Positions 22,593 through 29,678 of a DNA stretch of 36,016 bases are shown here, in pieces; the stretch's first letter is position 1; the number at the start of each line of letters is the position of its first letter. The notes under the pieces were generated by a model. That model made no database searches. It worked only from the letters and a program-made list of their open reading frames with translations, and was not told the DNA's origin. The DNA comes from CAMAUF01 sp046152925 (lineage in GTDB: Bacteria; Chloroflexota; Dehalococcoidia; Tepidiformales; Tepidiformaceae). The DNA lies in NCBI GenBank assembly GCA_046152925.1, contig JBJXFX010000116.1, forward strand, positions 1-36,016, given 5' to 3'. The position numbers were made by a program, and so were the translations under genes.

Positions 22593-23312
22593 CTACGCCG
22601 CGGCGACCTCGCCCGGCCGGGCCGCCAGCGGCGCGCCCCCTGGCACGCGTGAGCGCGCGCCCAAGAGGTCCCGCTGCGCCCTGCGCAAGAAGTCGCGGAC
22701 CTCGAGTTCGCCCTGGTAGCCCGTCAGCGAGACAACGCCACTGATCGACCCGCGCTTCGCGGCCGGTACCAGCCCACCCAGGACGCCATGCAGCGCCTCG
22801 GCCTTTTCCGCGCCGGCGCGGTCATCATCGACCACGATCGCCGCGAACACTGGCCCCTCGAGATGGGCGACAAAGTCGCCTTCGCTGCACGTATGCCGGA
22901 TGGCCCGGCCGATCGCCGGCAGGGCCTTCGTGTCCTCCTGAGGGTTCAGGCCGACCATGTCCGTCAGCACCAGCGAAAACCCGCGCCCGTTCCGCACGGA
23001 CCGCATCATCTGCCGCCGCAGCTCGAACACGAAGTGCCGCGAATTGGGGAGGCCCGTGTTCTCGTCTTCGTAAATCCGGCCCCGGAGGCGCTCGACCATA
23101 AAGTGGAACCGCCGGCCCTGCTCCGACTGCTCGTACCAGAACTGGGTGTGCAACACCACGAAAGGCACCGTCGAGATGACGACCACCGGCCACGCGCTCA
23201 GGTCGCCCGTCGCAATCACCGTGATCGCCTGGACACAGACGATCACCAGCCACAGTCCGAAGCTCACGGGCCGCAAGACGCGGACAATCGGAGGGGTCCG
23301 CACAGAGCCCAT
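22593..23312 (-). CDS. Membrane protein with a degenerate GGDEF domain
   Basis: From the ATG at 23312 the protein has 239 residues. Two hydrophobic segments (about 15-35 and 42-58) are followed by a GGDEF-like domain that starts DENTGLPNSRHFVFELRR (83-100). At the active loop, where GGDEF is expected, it reads LEGPVF (151-156) within DFVAHLEGPVFAAIV. The metal-binding aspartates are also changed (LVLTDMVGLN). It cannot be an active diguanylate cyclase; a role as GTP or c-di-GMP sensor, or as a partner of another cyclase, is possible. A TTG at 23366 with GGAG upstream is an alternative start adding 18 residues. It follows gltD on the same strand with a 166-bp gap. Confidence 0.75.
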   Translation of the reverse strand: MGSVRTPPIVRVLRPVSFGLWLVIVCVQAITVIATGDLSAWPVVVISTVPFVVLHTQFWYEQSEQGRRFHFMVERLRGRIYEDENTGLPNSRHFVFELRRQMMRSVRNGRGFSLVLTDMVGLNPQEDTKALPAIGRAIRHTCSEGDFVAHLEGPVFAAIVVDDDRAGAEKAEALHGVLGGLVPAAKRGSISGVVSLTGYQGELEVRDFLRRAQRDLLGARSRVPGGAPLAARPGEVAAA

Positions 23313-23478
23313 CGCCTTCTCTGTGGTGGGAAAAAGGAAGCTGTTGAGGCCCGACGGACGGTTCAACCTGCGCTCCGGAGAGCGGGCGGCACAGCTGCGC
23401 CCCTCACGTTCTCCCTATTTCGTTCGGCCGTCTCCCCCCTTGCCAACAGACATAGGGTGACCACACGGTGAAAACCAG

Positions 23479-24936
23479 TTACTTCCGTTTCGGCGGCAGT
23501 GAACGGATGTAGTCGTTGATCGCCTCCGCGGCGCGCCGCCCATCGGCCAGGGCCGTGACCACTAGGTCCGCCCCGTTCACGTTGTCGCCACCAGCCCAGA
23601 CGCCTGGCCGAGAGGTGCGCCCCTGCTGGTCGATTTGCACTAGCGACTTCCGGTCGGCCTTCAGGCCGGAGGTCGTCTTGGGCACGATCGGGTCCGCGCC
23701 GTAGCCGATCGCGATCGCCACGCAGTCCGCCGGCACGGTGTACTCGCTGCCCTTGATCGGCTTCGGCGCCCGCCGGCCCGAAGCATCCGGCGCACCAAGC
23801 TCCATCTTCTGCAGCTCGACCGCAACCACCTCGCCAGCCTCGTTCCCGATGATCCGCGTCGGAAGGGTCAGCATGGCGAATTCGACGCCTTCTTCGCGCG
23901 CGTTCTTCCGCTCCTCACCCCGCCCCAGCATCTCGGCCTCGGTCCGGCGGTAGACGCAGGTCACCTGCCCGGCGCCAAGCCGCACGGCCGTCCGCACGCA
24001 GTCCATCGCCGTGTCCCCGCCGCCGATTACGACGACGTTCGTGAGCTTGGGCAGCGGCTCGCGCAGGTCCTGCGGCAGCGACTCGCCCACCAGGTTCCCG
24101 CGCACGAGGAAGTCCGTCGCCTTGTGGACGCCCTTCAGTTCCTCGCCCTGGATCTCCATCGCGTTGCCGACGCCCGCGCCGGTGCCAAGAAACACCGCGT
24201 CCGTGCCCTGGGCGAACATCTCGTCGACCGTCACATCGCGGCCCACATACGTGTTGCAGACGAATTTCACGCCCAGCCGCTCGAGATAGACGAGGTATTC
24301 GTCCACGATCTGCTTGCGCATCTTGAAGTTCGGGATGCCATACACCAAGACCCCGCCCGGTTCGGGCCAGAACTCGTAGACCGTCACGGAGTGCCCAACC
24401 AGCGCGCATTGTTCCGCCACCGCCAGGCCCGCAGGCCCCGCCCCTACCACCGCGACGTGCCTCCCGGTCGGCTCGGGCAAGTACCGGGGCATGGGATACC
24501 CATCGAGCGTCGACCGTTGGGAGTCCGTGCAAAACGCCTCCAACTTGCCGATCGTCACAGGCGGTTCGTTGCGGCCGTCGGAGCGGATCGCGAACCCCAC
24601 CACGCAGGCGCCCTCGCAGAGCTTCTCCTGTGGGCAGAGCCTCCCACACATCTCCGGCAGATTCGAAGTCTCCCGGAACTTGTTCGCCGCCGAGTCGATG
24701 TCGCCGATCTCCAAGAACGCGAACGCGCCCGGGATATCGTTGTGCACCGGGCAGGCCTCTTGGCACGGCGCCGAAGGGCATTGGATGCAGCGCGACGCCT
24801 CGATCTTCGCAGCGTTGAGGTCGAAGCCGATGTACGTCTCGTCGAAGTTTTTCACCCGTGCTGCAGCATCCTGCTTGGGGACGGGCTGAACGCCGACAGA
24901 AAGCCGCCGATGGACGTCGTGGATCGATTCAGGCAC
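23479..24936 (-). CDS. gltD: NAD(P)H-dependent glutamate synthase small subunit-like oxidoreductase (GltD family)
   Basis: This 485-residue flavoprotein has the classical GltD layout. An N-terminal 4Fe-4S domain carries Cys at 50, 53, 58, 62 and 97, 101, 107, 111. The FAD-binding GAGPAG is at 165-170, the NAD(P)H-binding GGGDTA at 305-310, and a C-terminal FAD segment is RPGVWAGGDNVNGADLVV. It passes electrons from NAD(P)H to a partner; in glutamate synthase the partner is the large GltB subunit, which is absent here. It may serve a distant gltB or act alone, as the archaeal homotetrameric form and sulfide dehydrogenase subunits do. The GTG at 24936 has GGTGA upstream and follows a well-formed promoter at 25005-25032. 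Confidence 0.9.
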   Translation of the reverse strand: MPESIHDVHRRLSVGVQPVPKQDAAARVKNFDETYIGFDLNAAKIEASRCIQCPSAPCQEACPVHNDIPGAFAFLEIGDIDSAANKFRETSNLPEMCGRLCPQEKLCEGACVVGFAIRSDGRNEPPVTIGKLEAFCTDSQRSTLDGYPMPRYLPEPTGRHVAVVGAGPAGLAVAEQCALVGHSVTVYEFWPEPGGVLVYGIPNFKMRKQIVDEYLVYLERLGVKFVCNTYVGRDVTVDEMFAQGTDAVFLGTGAGVGNAMEIQGEELKGVHKATDFLVRGNLVGESLPQDLREPLPKLTNVVVIGGGDTAMDCVRTAVRLGAGQVTCVYRRTEAEMLGRGEERKNAREEGVEFAMLTLPTRIIGNEAGEVVAVELQKMELGAPDASGRRAPKPIKGSEYTVPADCVAIAIGYGADPIVPKTTSGLKADRKSLVQIDQQGRTSRPGVWAGGDNVNGADLVVTALADGRRAAEAINDYIRSLPPKRK

Positions 24937-25004
24937 CAGGTCACCGTCCGTAAAGGCGGGCCGCTCACGAAGTCCGCCGGGTAAAGAGCGCGATTGTCCT
25001 TTCG

Positions 25005-25032
25005 ATCCTAAGGAAGGGGCCGACGGTGTCAA
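25005..25032 (-). promoter_or_regulatory. Sigma70-type promoter of gltD
   Basis: On the minus strand there is a perfect TTGACA (25032-25027), a 16-nt spacer and TAGGAT (25010-25005, 4/6 to consensus). Transcription would begin near 24998, giving a leader of about 60 nt before the gltD GTG. It is the best -35/-10 pair seen for a protein gene here. Confidence 0.65.
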
Positions 25033-25096
25033 TCTATTGCTGTCGCCCGACCCGGCCCGCTTGCACCCGGCCCACAGACCTGGCTGACTACGCGTC

Positions 25097-25810
25097 ATGA
25101 CCACCACCATCCAGCGCCGCGAAATCGCCGGCCTCGAAGAGCTCCGCTTCCACCTCGAGGTCGAAGGCGAGGCCGTCCCCGCCCTCTTCTACCGCGCCGA
25201 CCACGCCGAGGGCCCCCAGCCCCTCGTCATCGTCCAACACCCGGCAACCAGCTCGAAAGAGGACTACTTCGTCGCGGACGTGGCGCGGATGTGGGCCAAA
25301 GAAGGCTGGGTCGTCGGCGGGCTCGACGCCCCCATGCACGGCGAGCGCGCCGCCTTCGACCCCATGGGCATGCTCCGCGAGCCCGGCCGCTTCGCCGCTG
25401 CTTCGGCCCGCTTCGCGAACGAACTCTCCGCCATTATCGATTTCCTCGCGAGCGAGCTACCGCTCGACCTCGGCCGCCTCGGCTACGTCGGCTACTCCAT
25501 GGGGAGCATGCTCGGCCTCCGCGCCGTCGCCAGCGACGGCCGCTTCAAGGCGGCCGCCTTTTGCCTGATCGGCGAAGGCGGCCTCGTCGGCGCCGCAACC
25601 GACCCAGCTTCGCCCGTCCAGCAGCTCGGCGGCGTCGCCGTCCGGATCGTCGCGAAGATGCAGGACGAGTTCTTCCCAAAACACGCCACGGAGAGCCTCC
25701 ACGCCGCCCTCCCCGGCGAAAAAGACCTCGTCTGGCTGCCAGGCGGCCACTTCGAAATCGGCCAAGACGTGATCACCGCCGCCCACCAATGGATCAAGCG
25801 CAAGCTCTAA
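25097..25810 (+). CDS. Alpha/beta hydrolase (dienelactone hydrolase-like)
   Basis: This 237-residue protein contains a nucleophile elbow GYSMGS (132-137, S134), a probable acid D190 in KMQDEFFP, and a catalytic histidine H218 in PGGHFEI. The QHPATSSKEDYF segment supplies the oxyanion turn. The layout suits a small serine hydrolase acting on an ester or other acyl compound. It diverges from gltD over a 160-bp region and converges with the NUDIX gene 16 bp later. No strong ribosome-binding site is seen before the ATG. Confidence 0.82.
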   Translation: MTTTIQRREIAGLEELRFHLEVEGEAVPALFYRADHAEGPQPLVIVQHPATSSKEDYFVADVARMWAKEGWVVGGLDAPMHGERAAFDPMGMLREPGRFAAASARFANELSAIIDFLASELPLDLGRLGYVGYSMGSMLGLRAVASDGRFKAAAFCLIGEGGLVGAATDPASPVQQLGGVAVRIVAKMQDEFFPKHATESLHAALPGEKDLVWLPGGHFEIGQDVITAAHQWIKRKL

Positions 25811-25826
25811 CGGCCACGGGCCCGGC

Positions 25827-26717
25827 TCAGTGAAACAGCGCCCGATAGGCCGGGCTCCCGAAGAACGCCGCGAGGATCGTCCGCGTGTGCGGCGGGATGA
25901 GCAGCGCCCCCAGCTCGTGCTCGGCGAAGTAGCGCATCGCCTGCCCTTCGCGCACGTCGATCTGCTCCTCCGGAATGTCCGGGTCGGCGAAGTAGACATG
26001 CTGGATATCGACCAGCGCCTCCGGGAGGTCGACCGTCCGCCGGAACGCCCTGTAGAGCCGTACGTCGTCCAAGAGGATGCCCGTCTCCTCCTCGAACTCG
26101 CGCAGCGCCGCCAGGTCCGGGGCCTCTCCCGGCTCGATCAGCCCCCCCAACAGCGACCAATGGTCTGGGTACCGCTCCGGCGGCAGGTCGGCATCTCGAA
26201 GCTGCAACAACACACGGCCCCAGCGGTCGAGCGCCACCACGCAGGCGCCCTCTTTGTAGCGATCGTGGCCCCGCAGCGTCCCCCGGTAGTGGTCGCTGGC
26301 GAAGAAGCCCCGCAGCACCTCTCGTGGGAACGGGTTCATCAAGAGCCCCTCGACCTCGTCCGGCGCCCAGAAGCGGAAGTCCAACCCCTCGTTGACCTGG
26401 ATCGTCGCCGGGTCCACAAGGTCGTCTGCAAAGAACACGTGTTGAGCGATGACCACCGAGTCCGGTCCGTCGTAGGTCAGCGTCTTGTGGAATCGCAGCC
26501 GCTCAAGCCGCACGCCCGTCTCCTCTTCGAACTCACGCAGTGCGGCATCGCGAGGGGTTTCCCCCGCGTCGATCCCCCCGCCAGGGATGGCCCAGCGGCC
26601 GTAGCCCGCGGGCGGCCGGATGTCGTCGCGCTGCTGCAACAAGACGCGGCCCGCGCGGTCCATCAACAGCACGGCCGCGCCGGGCCCCAATCGAGGACGG
26701 TTATCAGGCTCAGACAC
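25827..26717 (-). CDS. Tandem NUDIX hydrolase (two NUDIX domains)
   Basis: The 296-residue protein contains two complete NUDIX domains. The first box runs from GGIDAGETPRDAALREFEEE to GV (47-69) and the second from GGLIEPGEAPDLAALREFEEE to GI (191-213). Both keep the REFEEETG core, so both could bind metal and cleave nucleoside diphosphate-linked substrates. The two halves also share the pattern RVLLQxRD before the box and QHVxFAD after it, showing an internal duplication. Substrates are unknown. The GTG at 26717 follows a TGGTACGCT extended -10 by 6 nt, consistent with a leaderless message; the GGGAGG touching the GTG is too close to act as a ribosome-binding site. Confidence 0.87.
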   Translation of the reverse strand: MSEPDNRPRLGPGAAVLLMDRAGRVLLQQRDDIRPPAGYGRWAIPGGGIDAGETPRDAALREFEEETGVRLERLRFHKTLTYDGPDSVVIAQHVFFADDLVDPATIQVNEGLDFRFWAPDEVEGLLMNPFPREVLRGFFASDHYRGTLRGHDRYKEGACVVALDRWGRVLLQLRDADLPPERYPDHWSLLGGLIEPGEAPDLAALREFEEETGILLDDVRLYRAFRRTVDLPEALVDIQHVYFADPDIPEEQIDVREGQAMRYFAEHELGALLIPPHTRTILAAFFGSPAYRALFH

Positions 26718-26729
26718 CTCCCGAGCGTA
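26718..26729 (-). promoter_or_regulatory. Extended -10 placed for leaderless transcription of the NUDIX gene
   Basis: On the minus strand TACGCT (26729-26724), preceded by TGG, is followed by 6 nt and the GTG at 26717. This supports the chosen start over other in-frame codons. Confidence 0.45.
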
Positions 26730-26772
26730 CCATCCGCGAGCCTCACCGGGCTCCAGCCACACCACCGCCCGG

Positions 26773-26981
26773 TGCCCCCTCACCTCAGTCCTCCCCTGCT
26801 GGGGAGAGGCGGCCAAGGTTGCGGTTCGGGCAAGTGATCCCGCTCCGTGACGGCCCTTCGACGCGATCGGGCCGACTCTCGGCGGCAGTGCGTTTGCCGA
26901 CGTGGGTGGCCTCCGCGCGCCGGCCCGATCGCGTCGATTCCCGCAACCCTTCCTCTCCCAGGGAAGAGGACCGAGGGGGCA
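26773..26981. mobile_element. Palindromic MITE-like element (about 209 bp)
   Basis: The ends are a perfect 9-bp inverted repeat, TGCCCCCTC (26773-26781) and GAGGGGGCA (26973-26981). Inside them, similarity continues through a CCTCCCCTG...GGGGAGAGG block and a GGTTGCGG block. The inner part is a perfect 16-bp inverted repeat, CGACGCGATCGGGCCG (26859-26874) and CGGCCCGATCGCGTCG (26921-26936), around a 46-bp centre. The left arm holds about 30 extra bases. There is no coding sequence and no clear target duplication. The C-rich tip resembles the repeats at 28721-28760 and 28901-28936. Confidence 0.6.
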
Positions 26982-27058
26982 GCGCTCGCCCGACGAACTC
27001 TCGCCAAGCTGGGGGGGCTCGCTGGACGAGCTTGACGCTCCGCTTCGCCAACCCCAGC

Positions 27059-27070
27059 TATCCTTACCCC
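27059..27070 (+). promoter_or_regulatory. -10 element placed for leaderless transcription of the HExxH gene
   Basis: TATCCT (27059-27064) is followed by 6 nt and the GTG at 27071. TTGACG at 27032-27037 is 21 nt upstream, too far for a normal -35. The arrangement supports the GTG start. Confidence 0.45.
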
Positions 27071-28345
27071 GTGCCTTGGCCCATCCGCCCCGTCCCGCCC
27101 GACCCGCATGTGACGTACACGCGTTACCGGCCGGCGTCGTGGGCCCAAATCCTGATCGGCGCCGCAATCGCGGGCCTCAGCCTCGGGACGTTGGTCACGG
27201 CCTTCTGGAGCGGCAGCGTCGCTGGTGGCAACGAATATCGCCTCTGGCGCTGGCAAACCGACACCCTGCTCGACAACGTTTTCTCCCGGATCGGCATCGG
27301 CCCGGACCCCGACACCGAAGCCGCCGACCGCGCCGTGCGCAACTACTTCCGCCTCACCACCCAGATCCGCAACGAATCCGACAAGGACGCGCCGGACCTG
27401 AAGCTCCTCGAAACGCTCGCCGCCGAGCGCGCCCTCTTTGAAAACGACGTCGAACGCTACGTCGAAGGCCGGATCCACGAGACCGTCGAAGCAGCCGGCC
27501 TCACACGGAGCCTCCCGCTCTTCACAAGTGCCCGGATCGTCTGGCCACCGGTCGATTTCGAGCTCACGACGCCGCCACGCCTCCTCGTCCGCTCGCCTCG
27601 AGAGAAGATTGAGCGTGCTGGCGATACCCTGCTTAAGCCCGGCATCGACCTCGCCGAAATCGAACGCCTCGAAGAGAAGAGCAGTAACGACGACACCGCG
27701 ACCCTCGTGGTCGCGATCGGCGGGCTGGCCGCCTACCCGGCGATGGTCACCGCCGACCGTTCCTACGGTTCGCTCGTCGACACGGCCTCCCACGAATGGG
27801 TCCATCACTACCTCGCCTTCTACCCGCTCGGCGAGCAGTGGGGCAAGGGCGGCGATGCCGAGACCTTGAACGAAACGACCGCGAACATCGCCGGCCGCGA
27901 AATCGCCGCCCTCATCCTCCGCGCCCACCCGATCGAGCTCTCCAGCGGCGAAGACGGCCGCCGCAGCCAAGTCCGCCCCGTCACGGTCGATTTCAACAAA
28001 GAGATGCGCGCCCTCCGCCTCGAAGTCGACCGCCTCCTCGCCGCGGGCCAAGTCGACCAAGCCGAAGCTTTGATGGAGGAGAAACGCCGCTTCCTCGAAG
28101 ACGGCGGCATTTTCATCCGGAAGATCAACCAAGCTTACTTCGCCTTTTATGGCACCTATGCCGACGGCGCGGCCTCCTCCAACCCCGTCGGGCCCAAGAT
28201 CGAGCGCGTCTGGGAGCTCACCAAGGACGTGGGACGCTTCCTCGCCGTGATGCGCGAAGTGACCAACGTCCGCGACCTCGACGACGCCCTCAACCTCCTC
28301 GAATCCGGCGCGGTGGGCCGCGGTGTTATCCCGACGAGCCCCTAG
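27071..28345 (+). CDS. Membrane-anchored HExxH putative metalloprotease, unrecognised family
   Basis: This 424-residue protein is not one I recognise. A Pro-rich N-terminus is followed by one membrane helix (about 24-44), leaving the rest probably outside the membrane. Residues 60-205 are charged and helical. A zincin-like site follows: SHEWVHH at 240-246 (H241, E242, H245) and, 23 residues later, LNETTANIAGRE, where E268 could be the third zinc ligand as in gluzincins. The C-terminal third is helical and charged, with a conserved-looking GIFIRKINQAYFAFYGTYAD segment. Proteolysis of an extracytoplasmic peptide is an inference from the motif alone. The GTG start is supported by the TATCCT box 6 nt before it. 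Confidence 0.8.
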   Translation: MPWPIRPVPPDPHVTYTRYRPASWAQILIGAAIAGLSLGTLVTAFWSGSVAGGNEYRLWRWQTDTLLDNVFSRIGIGPDPDTEAADRAVRNYFRLTTQIRNESDKDAPDLKLLETLAAERALFENDVERYVEGRIHETVEAAGLTRSLPLFTSARIVWPPVDFELTTPPRLLVRSPREKIERAGDTLLKPGIDLAEIERLEEKSSNDDTATLVVAIGGLAAYPAMVTADRSYGSLVDTASHEWVHHYLAFYPLGEQWGKGGDAETLNETTANIAGREIAALILRAHPIELSSGEDGRRSQVRPVTVDFNKEMRALRLEVDRLLAAGQVDQAEALMEEKRRFLEDGGIFIRKINQAYFAFYGTYADGAASSNPVGPKIERVWELTKDVGRFLAVMREVTNVRDLDDALNLLESGAVGRGVIPTSP

Positions 28346-28402
28346 TGCTCCGCCTCGTCTCTCGCTCGGAGGAGCGGATGCTTCGGTGGTGGCTCGACGT
28401 TG

Positions 28403-28528
28403 ATGAGCCTGCCAGAAAACCACGTGACGCTCCTCATTCGCCTCATCTCTGGCGATGAGCCCCCATGAGCCGGAGGGCGTGAAAGGCTCATTGATCGCGA
28501 TTTCATGAGCCTTGGCTCATTGGCTCAT
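28403..28528. repeat. Cluster of ATGAGCC / GGCTCAT heptamers
   Basis: ATGAGCC occurs at 28403, 28455, 28465 and 28505; its complement GGCTCAT at 28485, 28514 and 28522. That is seven copies in 126 bp. The copies at 28505 and 28514 form the near-perfect palindrome ATGAGCCTTGGCTCAT. The cluster could be an operator array, a multi-hairpin terminator for the HExxH gene, or a recombination scar. Confidence 0.6.
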
Positions 28529-28720
28529 TCACGGGAGCGGTGTGCGCGGGCGCGGTGGGCTGTGGGCGGACCAGGGGCGCATGCCGGAAACATAGCGCGG
28601 GACGGCGGCAATCGCCGAGGGTGACGTGTCAAGTCTCGCGGCGGCGGGCAGTTGGGACCCGAGAGTGCGCCGTCGCGGGTGATCCCACAGCGTTGCAGCG
28701 GGTGCGGACTCGTGGTGATC

Positions 28721-28760
28721 CCCCTCACCCTGCCCTCTCCCCCTGCGGGGGGCGAGGGTC
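28721..28760 (+). repeat. C-rich hairpin repeat, copy 1
   Basis: The unit begins CCCCTCACCCTGCCCTCTCC and continues CCCTGCGGGG then GGCGAGGG. Its second half folds back on itself (CCCTC-CCCCC with GGGGG-GAGGG). It is nearly identical in sequence and orientation to the copy at 28901. Confidence 0.7.
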
Positions 28761-28900
28761 TTTCGGTCGATGGCCGCTTCGGCGCGCCCAAACTGAGACC
28801 CGCCCGAGGGAGGCGCGCCTGCCCGGGGTGGAACCTGGATTCATCGCCGGACTGGTCGGCCATGTCCGTGCGCCTGGCCCGTCGGACTGCGTGGTCGCGC

Positions 28901-28936
28901 CCCCTCACCCTACCCTCTCCCCCTGTGGGGGCGAGG
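28901..28936 (+). repeat. C-rich hairpin repeat, copy 2
   Basis: The unit begins CCCCTCACCCTACCCTCTCC and continues CCCTGTGGGG then GCGAGG. It differs from copy 1 by single-base changes and one missing G. It is a direct repeat 180 bp downstream of copy 1. The left tip of the palindromic element at 26773 is related. Confidence 0.7.
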
Positions 28937-28985
28937 CCTTCGCGTGGGCGTTGCTTCAGGCCGGGGCGAGCGCAGGCTACCTCTA

Positions 28986-29489
28986 TCAGACGTCCGCGTT
29001 GTTCCTTCGAGCTGCGTCCTCGATCGCCTTCGTGTGGATGTCCCAGTGGAGGAACGTATCGCCGGCGATGAATTGCCAGAGGACGACACTTGGAGCCCAG
29101 GGAACCGCACCCGCTGAGTGCATCTCGTCGTCAGTGCGCATGGTAGCGCGCTCGATAATCGCCAACGTGATCTGCTCAAGCTCGCGGCGGACCTCGTCAA
29201 GCGACCAGTCGCGGAAATGCGCCACAGCAAGTGCGTTCCACTCGTCTCCCGACGGACGCCCCTGAACTTTGCGGACATACGGCGGTGGTTCAAGCGTTGC
29301 CCCGAGCGCAAACGCCACCTGTCCCGCGTAGTGAATCAGGTGAGCGAGCACGTCTTTCGCGGTCCAGCCTTCCGGCGTGACCGGCAGGGTCGTCGCCTGC
29401 TCGCCAAGCTGATCGACGGATGCGAGCAGGTGCGCGAACTGTTCGCGGATTGCTGAGACCAGATCCTGGGTCGTCGCCGAAGCGTCCAC
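28986..29489 (-). CDS. DinB-like / maleylpyruvate isomerase N-terminal family protein
   Basis: This is a 167-residue four-helix protein of the DinB/MDMPI superfamily. The GWTAKDVLAHLIHY segment (about 42-55) supplies a metal-binding His, and the C-terminal FLHWDIHTKAIEDA supplies further His residues (HWDIH). Members bind a divalent metal and may act as thiol-dependent transferases using mycothiol or bacillithiol; others have no known activity. The GTG at 29489 lies 7 nt after a TAGACT box, consistent with leaderless transcription, and no ribosome-binding site is seen. It diverges from the LLM oxidoreductase gene. Confidence 0.8.
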   Translation of the reverse strand: MDASATTQDLVSAIREQFAHLLASVDQLGEQATTLPVTPEGWTAKDVLAHLIHYAGQVAFALGATLEPPPYVRKVQGRPSGDEWNALAVAHFRDWSLDEVRRELEQITLAIIERATMRTDDEMHSAGAVPWAPSVVLWQFIAGDTFLHWDIHTKAIEDAARRNNADV

Positions 29490-29502
29490 GGGCGGCAGTC
29501 TA
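29490..29502 (-). promoter_or_regulatory. -10 element placed for leaderless transcription of the DinB-like gene
   Basis: On the minus strand TAGACT (29502-29497) is followed by 7 nt and the GTG at 29489. Confidence 0.45.
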
Positions 29503-29579
29503 CGGTAGGCTCGCCGGAAACGGCGCGGGAATCATGACAGCGTCCTGGCAGGAATTGCGCTCGGGCACGGAGTCTCGGC

Positions 29580-29603
29580 CGGCGGGGATCGAGCACCCCG
29601 CCG
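29580..29603. promoter_or_regulatory. Palindrome between the DinB-like and LLM genes
   Basis: CGGCGGGG (29580-29587), an 8-nt spacer and CCCCGCCG (29596-29603) form a perfect 8-bp inverted repeat in the middle of the divergent region. It may be an operator for a dimeric regulator or a hairpin. A TGATAGTCT extended -10 for the LLM gene lies at 29634-29642. Confidence 0.35.
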
Positions 29604-29678
29604 TAAAGCCCCGAGCCGCCTCAGCCCTCAGTGTGATAGTCTCCGGCGGCACATCTCTCATCCGGAGCACTCCCCGCC

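Larger units (their letters stand above)
28346..28985. other. 640-bp non-coding, repeat-rich gap
   Basis: No convincing gene lies between the HExxH gene and the DinB-like gene. The left part holds seven copies of a heptamer (ATGAGCC or its complement). The right part holds two direct copies of a C-rich hairpin repeat, separated by about 140 bp that contain two GGCGCGCC palindromes. The section 28530-28720 shows nothing recognisable. A 21-codon frame at 28404-28469 is too short to support. Confidence 0.6.

Noticed and set aside
28404..28469. A 21-codon frame (MSLPENHVTLLIRLISGDEPP without 20-residue limits broken: begins MSLPENHVTLL) in the repeat-rich gap.
   Set aside because: No ribosome-binding site and too short; its ends coincide with the ATGAGCC heptamers, so the start codon is part of a repeat.
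28700..28940. A CRISPR array, because of the repeated C-rich units.
   Set aside because: Only two copies, 180 bp apart, with no spacer-sized regular intervals and no cas genes.
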